Positions 17,057 through 25,968 of a DNA stretch of 59,633 nucleotides are shown one piece after another. The notes under the pieces were generated by a model. The model made no database searches and was not told the DNA's origin. It was given only the letters and a program-made list of their open reading frames with translations. Source of the DNA: Clostridia bacterium (GTDB lineage: Bacteria > Bacillota > Clostridia > Acetivibrionales > DSM-2933). The stretch is taken from NCBI GenBank assembly GCA_026418275.1, contig JAOABQ010000107.1:1-59633 (forward strand). Reading direction: 5' to 3'. The position numbers and the translations under genes are program-made. Each line of letters opens with the position of its first letter. Within the stretch, counting starts at the first letter, position 1.

Positions 17057-17228
17057 AGCGGTCATCATATAGATCAAAAAAAATGGGTTTGTCAAGAATA
17101 ATTTCCAAATACTTGTCATCCAACCAAACAACTTCGATCAAAAAAGTATTTCCTTAAATGATTATAATATAATAAGAAGGGTATTCAAGGAAGCGATGCC
17201 TTAGAGATGAACACATTACCGGTATTTG

Positions 17229-17257
17229 TTCAATTCATAATTCTTCTATGAATTGAA
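17229..17257 (+). promoter_or_regulatory. 5'-UTR hairpin touching the ribosome binding site of cassette 2
   Basis: TTCAATTCATA (17229-17239) and TATGAATTGAA (17247-17257) form a perfect 11-bp stem with a 7-base loop, and GGAGG begins at the next base (17258). Such a stem could stabilise the mRNA or tune ribosome access. TATAAT at 17163-17168 is a candidate -10. Confidence 0.45.
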
Positions 17258-17271
17258 GGAGGTTTAAAAGT

Positions 17272-18555
17272 ATGAAGCGTATAAATAATATTTTTCTCTT
17301 GGTGATCTCAACCTTTGTGTTTGTCTTTGGCGCTGCCTCCAGCAGTTTTGCGGCACCTCAAGACTTAAAGTCCGGCCTTGATGCAAAGAACACGGTGTTG
17401 GTGGTCATTGATGTACAGAAGTTTTTTATTCCCGGAGATCCGGATTCATTTTCAGCTGAAATTCCGGGCCAGAACACCCCAAATAAGATTGCCAATGTGA
17501 AGGCACTCATCCAAATGGCAAAAAGAACAGGAATGAAAACATTAGTAACTTACGAAGGCAGCAGCGAGGGGACCTATGCTATGCCTGAGGAGCTTAAAAA
17601 TGAGCTTCCCTCAGGAAATACAGTAGAATTCATAAAATCATACTTCGATATCACAAAAAAGGTGGAGGTTGACCGTTATCTTGCAGGAACGGGCGCTAAG
17701 AACCTCATTGTTTGTGGAGCAGAAACCGATGTTTGCGTTCTACAATCGGTAACAGGGCTGCTGAAAAAGGGATATAATGTTTTTCTGGCGGATGATGCAA
17801 CCTATACAAGTACGACCTTAAATGCTCCGGCGGTAAAGAAAATGGAAATGTCGGGAGCCGGGATTTCTTTGACGAAGGATTTGATGAATGCAGTAGAGAA
17901 GGGGGTAGCACTCCCGAAGGCCCAAAATATCCATACATATAAAACCATACCTGACCTGGAAAGATCAAAGGAAGCTATTTTCGTAGTCAATTTTGATGAT
18001 GAGAGCCTGCAAAGCGTGACAGACCCTAAGAAAGATGCAAAAATCATGCGTATTCAGTACTTAACGCACTATGCGGATATTATGCAGCTCCCAATTTACT
18101 TCCTTTATGATGGAAGTATGGAGAACACAAAAAAAATGCTCTTTATTCCTCCCACAGCTCAGTTCCTTAAAACGGATAAAACACTTTTCTGTACAAGCAG
18201 GAAGGTCTTAGCCGATCTCAAAAGTAAAAATATAAATCAGATTGTGATGGGTGGAATTGACGAGAATGAGCAAGTAGTGAGCGCCGCACAAATATTAAAG
18301 TCCATTCAATTGGAAGTATACCTGATGGAAGACGCTTATTTTAAAAACGGTGGAACAGATTACAGCATATTAAATAAAATGTATAAGAGACATATCATAC
18401 CATCCTCATTAAAGATGTTTTTCTATGACTCTACCGAGTCCGCTTCCATCGATGATATACCAATGGATATGGTAGAAAGGTATTTTGCAAAACTGGATAG
18501 CGGTGCTATAAGTTATATCGAATCACTGCCCTTTGTAAGAGATTCACAGTATTAA
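17272..18555 (+). CDS. Exported tandem isochorismatase-like hydrolase (cassette 2)
   Basis: A 427-residue paralogue of the protein at 10282. The signal peptide is residues 1-27 (cleavage after SFA). The N-terminal cysteine-hydrolase domain keeps D47 (LVVIDVQK), K130 (DITKKVEV) and C155 (CGAETDVCVLQS). The C-terminal domain is again degenerate: AIFVVNFDDESLQSV and QIVMGGIDENEQVVSAAQIL lack a nucleophile. The ADDATYTSTTLN segment and the ending IPSSLKMFFYDSTES are shared almost word for word with the first copy, so conservation spans both halves. ATG with an AAGGAGG site. Confidence 0.85.
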   Translation: MKRINNIFLLVISTFVFVFGAASSSFAAPQDLKSGLDAKNTVLVVIDVQKFFIPGDPDSFSAEIPGQNTPNKIANVKALIQMAKRTGMKTLVTYEGSSEGTYAMPEELKNELPSGNTVEFIKSYFDITKKVEVDRYLAGTGAKNLIVCGAETDVCVLQSVTGLLKKGYNVFLADDATYTSTTLNAPAVKKMEMSGAGISLTKDLMNAVEKGVALPKAQNIHTYKTIPDLERSKEAIFVVNFDDESLQSVTDPKKDAKIMRIQYLTHYADIMQLPIYFLYDGSMENTKKMLFIPPTAQFLKTDKTLFCTSRKVLADLKSKNINQIVMGGIDENEQVVSAAQILKSIQLEVYLMEDAYFKNGGTDYSILNKMYKRHIIPSSLKMFFYDSTESASIDDIPMDMVERYFAKLDSGAISYIESLPFVRDSQY

Positions 18556-18573
18556 GCTTATATAATCTAAAAT

Positions 18574-18612
18574 GCCTGACCGGTCTTTAATGGACTGATC
18601 AGGCTTTTTTTT
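18574..18612 (+). terminator. Intrinsic terminator after cassette 2
   Basis: GCCTGACCGGTCT / GGACTGATCAGGC stem with two mismatches around TTAAT, followed by a run of eight T. Confidence 0.9.
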
Positions 18613-18885
18613 ATATTTACGAATGTCTACTTTTTCCAATAGTTCGGAAATTTGTTTTTATCTACATTTTGAATAGAAATAATTTGCATATTTTTTTCGG
18701 CCACTTCGGTGAACTAATTCTGATAAACCCCATAAACTCCGCTGACCCTAATTTACCGAACCAATGCATGAGAGGAAGCTGCTATTTTTCAAAATTATGA
18801 CTTGAATCACAGAATTATTATTTATCACGAAGTATGATTTGAATAGAGTTTGAAATTAACTATAGATTGAAACGGAGGAATGAAT
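18613..18885. other. Intergenic region upstream of ric
   Basis: AT-rich. Two similar words, ATGACTTGAAT (18797-18807) and ATGATTTGAAT (18834-18844), lie 37 bp apart; they may be regulator half-sites but could be chance. No RNA gene or ORF is supported. Confidence 0.3.
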
Positions 18886-19602
18886 ATGGATATATTTAAG
18901 AGCACTCAAAGTGTAGGTGAAATTGTTTCGATTATGCCCAAAGCAAGTGAGATTTTTAAGCGGTATAGGATTGACTTTTGCTGCGGTGGCAATAGGCTGC
19001 TTATGGATGTAATTAAAGAGCAGAAGCTGGATGAAGATGAAATTCTAAAAAAGCTTGATGAGGCTTTTGAAGAAAACAAGAAGGTAAGGGACAATGCAAA
19101 GGATTTTAGAGTCATGTCCCCAAGCACCTTAATTGAATATATTGAAAATACCCATCATGTTTATGTAAAAAACGCGCTTCCTGAGCTGAATGAGTTGGTA
19201 ACAAAGATAATGAGAGTTCATGGGATAAACCATGATGTGCTTTTTAGAGTTCATAAGCTTTTTTCGACTTTGAAGGCGGAAATCGAACAGCACCTTATTA
19301 AGGAGGAAGATGTTCTTTTCCCGATGATTAGGGATTATGACAAAGATCCATCGAAGGAATCTATTAGCTTGATTGACAAAGCACTAAACGAATTGGAAAA
19401 TGAGCATGAAGCTGCAGGAGATATTTTAAAAGAACTCAGGAAAATAACTGTGGATTACAAAGTGCCTGACGACGGCTGCGGTACGTATCACTTAGCCTTT
19501 AAGAAACTGGAAGAATTTGAGGGGGATTTATTCCAGCACATTCATCTTGAGAACAACATTTTATTCAAGAAATTGGGGATTGATGAAATCAAAATGTATT
19601 GA
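18886..19602 (+). CDS. ric: Iron-sulfur cluster repair di-iron protein (RIC/ScdA/YtfE)
   Basis: Repairs iron-sulfur centres damaged by nitric oxide or oxidants. The 238-residue protein has the N-terminal ScdA domain with the Cys-Cys pair in YRIDFCCGGN (C32, C33) and the C-terminal hemerythrin-like four-helix bundle supplying His/Glu ligands (ENTHHVYVKNALPEL, RVHGINHDVLFRVH, EQHLIKEEDVLFP, LENEHEAAGDIL, FQHIHLENNILF). ATG 18886 lies seven bases from GGAGG; ATG 18880 is too close to it. The next gene is a ferredoxin, a plausible electron partner. Confidence 0.92.
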   Translation: MDIFKSTQSVGEIVSIMPKASEIFKRYRIDFCCGGNRLLMDVIKEQKLDEDEILKKLDEAFEENKKVRDNAKDFRVMSPSTLIEYIENTHHVYVKNALPELNELVTKIMRVHGINHDVLFRVHKLFSTLKAEIEQHLIKEEDVLFPMIRDYDKDPSKESISLIDKALNELENEHEAAGDILKELRKITVDYKVPDDGCGTYHLAFKKLEEFEGDLFQHIHLENNILFKKLGIDEIKMY

Positions 19603-19794
19603 GAGGTTTCTATAACTAAAATCATAATTTTAAAAAATAAAAAGTAATGTGCGTCGCATTCAGCATTAAGAAAATGAGTTAATTTTATGGTAGGTTATAC
19701 AGCTTGAATAGGATACCAAAGTTGAAGAACTTTTAGCGGGAGAGTGAGGATAGAAACAAGCAATATGAAGACTGATGAAAGGAATTGAGTTGAA

Positions 19795-19986
19795 ATGAAA
19801 GCATTCATAGATAAAGATACGTGTATAGGTTGTGGAAATTGTGTTGCAGAATGCCCGCGGGTTTTCAAAATAGGTACTGATGATAAGGCGGAGGTCATTG
19901 TAGATGAAATTCCCAAGGAGCAAAGAAAGAGTGCAAAAGATGCAGAAAGCGGCTGTCCGGTTGAAGCAATAACCATTGAAGAGTAA
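19795..19986 (+). CDS. Ferredoxin, single [4Fe-4S] type
   Basis: A 63-residue electron carrier. CIGCGNCVAECP supplies the first cysteines and SGCPVEAI the remote one, the pattern of monocluster ferredoxins; only one full CxxCxxC motif is present, so the second cluster of clostridial 2[4Fe-4S] ferredoxins is absent. It follows ric after 190 bases of apparently empty sequence. Confidence 0.92.
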   Translation: MKAFIDKDTCIGCGNCVAECPRVFKIGTDDKAEVIVDEIPKEQRKSAKDAESGCPVEAITIEE

Positions 19987-20111
19987 CAGCTATTTATAGA
20001 AGATTTGGCGGCTTTAGAGGAAAGGTAGGGTACTTTTTTCCGTCAATGAAACCATTGCCCGGGGTTTAAAGTAACCATACTATAAAAATAACGAAATATG
20101 CTGTTTTAAGT

Positions 20112-20157
20112 GCCTATTTTATTGGAGGGTATGTCTAAAATAAAATGGGCTATTTTT
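20112..20157 (+). terminator. Probable intrinsic terminator after the ferredoxin gene
   Basis: GCCTATTTTATT pairs with AATAAAATGGGC (one G-T pair) and is followed by TATTTTTGTC. Confidence 0.6.
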
Positions 20158-20213
20158 GTCACCTTATTTAAACCCAAATGCTTATAATGTATAATGAATA
20201 GAAGGTGATCAAT

Positions 20214-21092
20214 GTGAATATGATTTTTATTTTTATAGATGGGTTTGGACTGGGTGCTGAGGATAAAAATGTAAATCCTCTATATGCTGCAAATGCTCCG
20301 AATATCCATCAAATTTTAAGCGGTTTTCCGGTTTATCCAACCGATGCATGCATGGGTGTTCCGGGGCTTCCCCAGAGTGCAACCGGCCAAACGGCGATAT
20401 TTACGGGAGTGAATGCGTCAGCGGTACTTGGACGGCATCTTCATGGCCAGCCCACCGTTACGTTAAAGAAAATAATTCATAAAAATAATTTGTTTAAGGA
20501 GCTTTTGCACCGGGGACTTAAGGTCACCAACTCCAATGTATACCGGGATCACTATCTACAAAATATGTTGGATTCCAAAGACCGGAGGCTAAGGCCTTCT
20601 GTAACCTCTGTCATGGCCCTTTCTGCAGGGCTCAGATTTAGGACGGTGGCTGACTATGCTGCAGGCAACGGAGTCTATCATGATATAACAGGTCAGATTC
20701 TTAAGGATAGTGGCTACGATGTAAAGCTTTTAACACCGGAGGAGGCTGCCCAAAGGCTCTATCACGTGAGCCGTGAGCATGATTTTGTACTTTTTGAGCA
20801 TTTTATGACCGATATCATCGGGCATACGACGGATATGGCACTTGCAATAAAAGAAATTGAGCTTTTGGATGCCTTCCTGGGGGAATTGGTCCGAATGGTT
20901 GATTTAAATGAGGATATAATAATCATTACAAGTGATCATGGGAATATTGAAGATATTTCGGTAAAAACCCATACCTTCAATAAAGTACCCACCGTAATTT
21001 TGGGGAAAATGCCCGAAGGGCTGGAACTTAAAATTGAGACGCTTACGGATATTATGCCGGGTGTCCTTAAAATATTTGACGTAGGGAGATAG
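20214..21092 (+). CDS. Alkaline-phosphatase-superfamily metalloenzyme (iPGM/phosphopentomutase-like)
   Basis: A protein of about 292 residues of the binuclear-metal alkaline phosphatase superfamily, closest in pattern to iPGM-like 'peptidase/metalloenzyme' proteins. Metal and nucleophile motifs: FIFIDGFGLG (first Asp), GLPQSATGQTAIFTG (candidate Ser/Thr nucleophile), DIIGHTTDM (Asp, His), TSDHGNIED (Asp-His) and a late THTFNKVPTVILG. It is shorter than iPGM (about 510 residues), so it is not a glycolytic mutase; the substrate is unknown. The start is GTG 20214, placed after AGAAGGTGATC; GTG 20205 and ATG 20220 are alternatives. It ends three bases before the U32 gene and is surely cotranscribed with it. 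Confidence 0.75.
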   Translation: MNMIFIFIDGFGLGAEDKNVNPLYAANAPNIHQILSGFPVYPTDACMGVPGLPQSATGQTAIFTGVNASAVLGRHLHGQPTVTLKKIIHKNNLFKELLHRGLKVTNSNVYRDHYLQNMLDSKDRRLRPSVTSVMALSAGLRFRTVADYAAGNGVYHDITGQILKDSGYDVKLLTPEEAAQRLYHVSREHDFVLFEHFMTDIIGHTTDMALAIKEIELLDAFLGELVRMVDLNEDIIIITSDHGNIEDISVKTHTFNKVPTVILGKMPEGLELKIETLTDIMPGVLKIFDVGR

Positions 21093-21095
21093 GGA

Positions 21096-23618
21096 ATGAG
21101 GAATAAAGTGGAGCTTCTGGCGCCGGCCGGAAGCTGGGATGCTTTCCTGGCTGCGGTTCAAAACGGTGCAGATGCGGTTTACCTGGGAGGCAAACTTTTT
21201 AATGCAAGGCAGTTAGCGCAAAATTTTGATGAGGAAATTCTAAAAAAGGCTGTTGATTATGCGCATGTGAGGGATGTCAATGTATTCCTGACAATGAATA
21301 CATTGATGTCAGATGCTGAAATGAAGGAGGCCTTGGATTTTGTAGGACAAGCCTATGAGATGGGGATTGACGGGATTATTGTACAGGATTTGGGATTGGC
21401 TGCCCTTCTTCGTAAGGTTTTTCCCGGTCTTCCCCTTCATGCAAGCACCCAGATGACGGTCTATAACCGGGAAGGTGTTGAAGCACTTCATAAATCGGGT
21501 TTTCAAAGGGTAGTTTTATCAAGGGAACTGTCGGTCAAGGAAATAAGTGATATTGTGAAAAATACCCCGCTGGAAATTGAAGTTTTTATTCATGGAGCCT
21601 TATGTATTTCTTACTCGGGGCAGTGTCTTATGAGCAGTATAATCGGGGGAAGAAGCGGAAACCGGGGGAAATGCGCACAGCCCTGCCGGCTTCAGTATTC
21701 AATGGTTTCTACCGGGGAAGGAAAGGGCGGGAAGCTTAAGAACGGGAATGCTGCAAAAAACGGAGCCTACCTGTTAAGCCCAAAGGACTTGTGTTCCATG
21801 CCGGTATTGGGGGATGTGCTGGATGCCGGAGTCAAGTCCCTAAAAATCGAAGGCAGGATGAAATCGCCGGAATATGTGGCCACGGTAGTTAGAATTTACC
21901 GGAATACGATAGACAAGTTACTTGCCGGCGGCAAAAAAGATTCAGTGATGGATCCGGCGGATATGCGGGAACTTACACAGATTTTCAACCGGGGCGGATT
22001 TTCTACCGGCTATCTGGAAGGTAAATCGGGAAAAAGCATGATGTGTTTTGAAAAACCAAAAAACTGGGGGATTTATGCAGGTAATGTAATTTCTTATGAC
22101 AAGGTTTCCAAATTGGTAAAAGTAAAGCTCACAGAGGATTTATCCATGGGTGACGGTGTCGAGATTTGGAGTGGTGAAGAGGAAAGCCCTGGAACTGTTG
22201 TGAGTGAGATAAAGCGAAACGGAAAGCATACGGAAGCTGCAAAAGCGGGCGATATTGTAGAGATTGGACGTATTGGCGGAATCATATCCAAGGGAAACCG
22301 GGTTTATAAAACTTCCGACCGGAAACTGAACGAAAAAGCCAAAGAGTCCTATTCAGATAAGGAAAGAAGAAAGTCCTTGCTTCATGGGCGGATTAACATA
22401 AGAAACGGGCACCCGGCTGTTTTAATGGTAGAGGACAACATGGGAAACAGTATAGAGGCAATGGGGGATATACCCTCTGAGCTTGCTGTTAATAAGCCCA
22501 TCACCAGAGAAAGAATTCTTGACCAGTTAAATAAGACAGGTTCTACACCTTTTTTATTTGAAAAGATTGAAGTTGAAATAGATGAGGGAATTGCTCTGTC
22601 CATAGGGGAAATCAATAACGTACGCCGTAAAGCACTGGAGGGTTTGGAGGAAGAAAGAAAAAAGAAGTATGAAAGGGAAATAACAAAAGAAATTCTCGAA
22701 AAAAAGGAAGGTTTGTTAAATTTCCCGGGAAATAGTCGAAAAGGGCATAAAGAGCCGGAAATTTCGATGTTCTTTTACCGGCTGTACAAGGAAATGGATT
22801 ATAATAGACTTCAAGCGGGGAGAATCTATTTACCCTTTCATGAATTATTCCATGGAGAAAATCAAGGTATATGGATGAAGGTGAAGGAAAGCGGGTCCAA
22901 AGTATTTACCTGGCTTCCGGCTGTCACACGGGGGAATTACGATAGAATCATGAAGTCAAGGTTAAACGAAATTGGAAATCTTGGGCTGGATGGTGTGTTA
23001 GTAGGGAATTTGGGCAGCATGGAGCTTTTGAAACAAATAGAGGGACTAAACATATTCGGCGACTATTCTTTCAATGCCTTTAACAGTTTTACAGTGGAAG
23101 AACTTTATTATTTAGGCTTAAAGGGGATTACCCTGTCACCTGAATTGACTTTAGGCCAGATATCCAGGTTAAAGGAGGTTTCGGCCATTTCAAAGGAGGC
23201 TTTAGTCTATGGCAGGCTTACCTTGATGACCAGTGAATACTGCCCGGTAGGGAGCACACACGGCTCTTTTGGCAGCATGAAACCATGCGGTAACGCTTGC
23301 AATGAGGGAATTTATTCACTAAAGGACCGTAAGGGAATGCATTTTCCTGTCCTTTGCGATAAAACCGATTGCAGAAGTATGATACTCAATTCAAAGGTAT
23401 TGTTTCTGCCGGATGATTTGGATAAGATGAAGACATCCGGTTTAGATGCGCTGCGAATGAATTTCGTGGACGAGTCATTAGAGGAAATATATGAAATTGT
23501 TGCTTTGCATAGAGCCCTTTTGGAAGAAACTGTAGATCATTACGGAAAATATACAAATGTAGTCGAAAGGATTAAAGAAAAGGGATTTACAAAAGGGCAC
23601 TATTTTAGAGGAGTATAA
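21096..23618 (+). CDS. U32 peptidase-family protein with DUF3656 domain
   Basis: An 840-residue cytosolic protein. The N-terminal domain (about 1-330) is peptidase family U32: LLAPAGSWDAFLAAVQNGAD, AVYLGGKLFNAR, and the Cys cluster ALCISYSGQCLMSS and RGKCAQPCR. In relatives such as RlhA and TrhP this cluster binds iron-sulfur and the proteins hydroxylate rRNA or tRNA, despite the old collagenase label. The rest matches the collagenase-associated DUF3656 region and a second U32-like lobe with further cysteines (EYCPVG, PCGNACNEG, DKTDCRS). RNA modification is the likelier role, but the target cannot be read from sequence. Confidence 0.87.
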   Translation: MRNKVELLAPAGSWDAFLAAVQNGADAVYLGGKLFNARQLAQNFDEEILKKAVDYAHVRDVNVFLTMNTLMSDAEMKEALDFVGQAYEMGIDGIIVQDLGLAALLRKVFPGLPLHASTQMTVYNREGVEALHKSGFQRVVLSRELSVKEISDIVKNTPLEIEVFIHGALCISYSGQCLMSSIIGGRSGNRGKCAQPCRLQYSMVSTGEGKGGKLKNGNAAKNGAYLLSPKDLCSMPVLGDVLDAGVKSLKIEGRMKSPEYVATVVRIYRNTIDKLLAGGKKDSVMDPADMRELTQIFNRGGFSTGYLEGKSGKSMMCFEKPKNWGIYAGNVISYDKVSKLVKVKLTEDLSMGDGVEIWSGEEESPGTVVSEIKRNGKHTEAAKAGDIVEIGRIGGIISKGNRVYKTSDRKLNEKAKESYSDKERRKSLLHGRINIRNGHPAVLMVEDNMGNSIEAMGDIPSELAVNKPITRERILDQLNKTGSTPFLFEKIEVEIDEGIALSIGEINNVRRKALEGLEEERKKKYEREITKEILEKKEGLLNFPGNSRKGHKEPEISMFFYRLYKEMDYNRLQAGRIYLPFHELFHGENQGIWMKVKESGSKVFTWLPAVTRGNYDRIMKSRLNEIGNLGLDGVLVGNLGSMELLKQIEGLNIFGDYSFNAFNSFTVEELYYLGLKGITLSPELTLGQISRLKEVSAISKEALVYGRLTLMTSEYCPVGSTHGSFGSMKPCGNACNEGIYSLKDRKGMHFPVLCDKTDCRSMILNSKVLFLPDDLDKMKTSGLDALRMNFVDESLEEIYEIVALHRALLEETVDHYGKYTNVVERIKEKGFTKGHYFRGV

Positions 23619-23708
23619 ATAAAAAAAGAGAAGTATTTGAGGTGTTTTGCAATATTTCCCGGGAAAAAAGTCGAAATAGAAGTTTGATTGAAAGGGAGGT
23701 TTTAAAAT

Positions 23709-24215
23709 ATGTCGAATTCAGATGTTGAGGTTTTTGTTGAGATCGCAAGGGAAGGTGCTGTGCTGCCAAGCTATGCAAAACCGGGGGATGCCGGTATGGA
23801 TGTTTATGCGGCGGAGGATATAATGATAAGGCCGGGGGAAACTGTGATTGTACCTACCGGGATCAAGTTCGCGATTCCGGAAGGATATGAAATACAAGTA
23901 AGACCCCGGAGTGGTATTTCCCTCAATACACCCCTAAGGATATCCAACTCTCCCGGGACTATTGACAGCGGATACAGGGATGAACTTGGGATTATTATGA
24001 CCAATGCATCGGAAAAAAGCTGCTGCCAGATTGATAAAATTTTTGGTATTGATAATAAGGAAAATATGTATGGTACATATAGAATAAAAAAGGGAGACCG
24101 GATTGCACAGATTGTTCTTCAGGTAGTGCCTAAAATGAAGTTTACGGTGGTTGACTCTGTTTCAGGTATTGGTCAAAACAGAGGAGGCGGGTTTGGCTCA
24201 ACCGGTGTCAGATAG
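23709..24215 (+). CDS. dut: dUTP diphosphatase
   Basis: Hydrolyses dUTP to dUMP and PPi, keeping uracil out of DNA and feeding dTMP synthesis. All five trimeric dUTPase motifs are present: DAGMDVYA, RPRSGIS, GTIDSGYRDELGI (catalytic Asp and Tyr), GDRIAQIVL, and the P-loop-like RGGGFGSTG. Between motifs III and IV there is an insertion of roughly 15-20 residues (CCQIDKIFGIDNKENMYG), giving 168 residues against about 145-150 for common bacterial enzymes. AGGGAGG ribosome site. Confidence 0.94.
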   Translation: MSNSDVEVFVEIAREGAVLPSYAKPGDAGMDVYAAEDIMIRPGETVIVPTGIKFAIPEGYEIQVRPRSGISLNTPLRISNSPGTIDSGYRDELGIIMTNASEKSCCQIDKIFGIDNKENMYGTYRIKKGDRIAQIVLQVVPKMKFTVVDSVSGIGQNRGGGFGSTGVR

Positions 24216-24240
24216 AAAAAAGCTGAAATAAAATGATCAT

Positions 24241-24270
24241 CCTCTTAAAACATAGACCTTAAGGGGGTGT
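24241..24270 (+). terminator. Possible terminator after dut
   Basis: CCTCTTAA / TTAAGGGG stem (one T-G pair) around a 10-base loop, followed by GTGTTTGTTTA. Weak U-tract. Confidence 0.35.
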
Positions 24271-24336
24271 TTGTTTATCTATATTGAACGGGATAGAGAA
24301 TTTACATCGCGCTTCAATTTCCTTGATTTAACTCGA

Positions 24337-24520
24337 TGTGCTAGCTAGGTTTATTAGGTGGAAAGAACATAAACGTAAAGACTTTAGAGCATGTTAATCC
24401 GAGCGAGGAAAAGCAAATCCGCTGTTTGAAGCGAAGCGAGTTTGGATTTGCCCGAGCTGAATTTATATGCTCTTAAGGATTGAAGTATTATAGTTCTTGG
24501 AACCTAAACAACCTAGCACA
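24337..24520. repeat. 184-bp long inverted-repeat element
   Basis: Ends are exact inverted repeats TGTGCTAG (24337-24344) and CTAGCACA (24513-24520). Complementary blocks continue inward in register: AAGAAC with GTTCTT (24363/24493), AGAGCAT with ATGCTCT (24386/24467), GCAAATCC with GGATTTGC (24413/24444). The whole can fold as one long interrupted hairpin topped by a GAAGCGAAGCGAG-containing loop. No ORF is inside. A MITE or structured RNA is possible. It fills most of the 391-bp gap between dut and the MATE gene. Confidence 0.7.
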
Positions 24521-24606
24521 ATGGATTGATTGAATTCCGTGAAAATTCAATTTATCCATGCAAAATCATTTTCACGGTCTAATTAGCAAAAGAATAAGGA
24601 AAACAT

Positions 24607-25968
24607 ATGGTAAAGTGGATAAAAAGTGATAAGGAATTTTTTAGCGTATTCTTAAGTTTGGCAATCCCCATAGCAATGCAGAATTTTATCGGGGCTGCCC
24701 TCAATATGGTGGATGTTTTTATGGTAGGGCTGCTGGGCAAAACAGAACTGGCAGCCGTGGGGCTGGCCAACCAGGTTTTTTTTGTTTTAAGTCTGTTTCT
24801 TTACGGCATAAGCAGTGGCTGTGCGATTTTTACCGCTCAATTTTGGGGAAAGAAAGATACATCCAATATCCACCGGATTTTGGGGCTTAGTTTGGGTTTA
24901 AGCATACTGATTACATCCCTTTTTACTGTTGCTGCTACTTTTTTTCCGAAGCAAATTCTGAGCCTGTTTTCTGAAGATCCTGGGGTTGTTTTATTAGGGG
25001 CAAAATTTTTAAGGATTATTGCATTGAGTTATATATTGTCGGCGGTGTCCTTTTCCTACTCATTTATATTAAGAGGAATAGGACAAGCAAAGGTTCCTAT
25101 GCGGGTTGCCGTTATAGCCATTATCATCAATACCCTTTTAAATTATGTATTTATTTTCGGGAAATGGGGTTTCCCTCCTATGGGCGTAGAGGGTGCTGCC
25201 CTTGCTACAGTCATTGCAAGGGCGGTGGAAGCCGGATTGATCATTATGATTGTATACCTTGGAAGGGGACCGGCAGCTGCAAAAATCAGTGCTATGCTAA
25301 ACTTTCCAACAGGATTTGTAAAAACAACTCTGAGGACGATTATGCCGGTTGTTTTGAACGAGAGTTTATGGGCAACCGGAGTAGTACTTTATTCGGTGGT
25401 ATTTGCAAGAATGGGAACAGAAGTCGTTGCTGCCGTTAATATTGCCATGTCTGTTGAACGGCTGGCCTCCGTATTCTTTTTTGGCGTTGGACATGCTTGT
25501 TCTGTCATGCTTGGAAACCAGCTTGGAGCAGGGAATGAGAACAAATCTTTTGAATATGCTAAAAGATTCAACATCATAGGGCCTGTACTTGGAATTATTA
25601 CCGGAGTCCTTCTTTTGCTGTTTTCCGGCCACATACTTGGGGTTTTTGAAGTACCTATAGACGTAAAGGTGATGGCAGGGGATGTTTTAATGATTATTTC
25701 CTTTGCCATGGCAGTGAAAGCGTTTAATATGGTAATGATTATCGGTATACTAAGAAGCGGTGGAGATACTAAATTCAGTTTAATTATGGATTTAGTCGGA
25801 ACCTGGTTTATTGGTGTGCCTTTGGCTTTTATCGGTGGGTTGATTTGGAGGCTCCCTTTAGAGTGGGTGTATTGTTTGATTATTGCTGAGGAGATTTTTA
25901 AATTTATATTAGGTATAAGAAGATTTGTAACAAAAAAGTGGGTAAATAATTTGGTGAAGCATCTGTAA
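24607..25968 (+). CDS. MATE family efflux transporter
   Basis: A 453-residue multidrug/toxin exporter driven by Na+ or H+. About 12 hydrophobic helices in two pseudo-symmetric halves. The N-terminal half contains FFSVFLSLAIPIAMQNFIGA, LNMVDVFMVGLLGKTELAAV and GANQ-like GLANQVFFVL; the second half has MPVVLNESLWATGVVLYSVV and AVNIAMSVERLASVFFFG. The order and length fit the family (about 450). The ribosome site is weak (AAGGA), with the long inverted repeat upstream. The substrate is unknown. Confidence 0.9.
   Translation: MVKWIKSDKEFFSVFLSLAIPIAMQNFIGAALNMVDVFMVGLLGKTELAAVGLANQVFFVLSLFLYGISSGCAIFTAQFWGKKDTSNIHRILGLSLGLSILITSLFTVAATFFPKQILSLFSEDPGVVLLGAKFLRIIALSYILSAVSFSYSFILRGIGQAKVPMRVAVIAIIINTLLNYVFIFGKWGFPPMGVEGAALATVIARAVEAGLIIMIVYLGRGPAAAKISAMLNFPTGFVKTTLRTIMPVVLNESLWATGVVLYSVVFARMGTEVVAAVNIAMSVERLASVFFFGVGHACSVMLGNQLGAGNENKSFEYAKRFNIIGPVLGIITGVLLLLFSGHILGVFEVPIDVKVMAGDVLMIISFAMAVKAFNMVMIIGILRSGGDTKFSLIMDLVGTWFIGVPLAFIGGLIWRLPLEWVYCLIIAEEIFKFILGIRRFVTKKWVNNLVKHL

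Noticed and set aside
20214..21092. Cofactor-independent phosphoglycerate mutase
   Set aside because: Superfamily metal motifs are present, but the protein is far too short and lacks the separate transferase domain.
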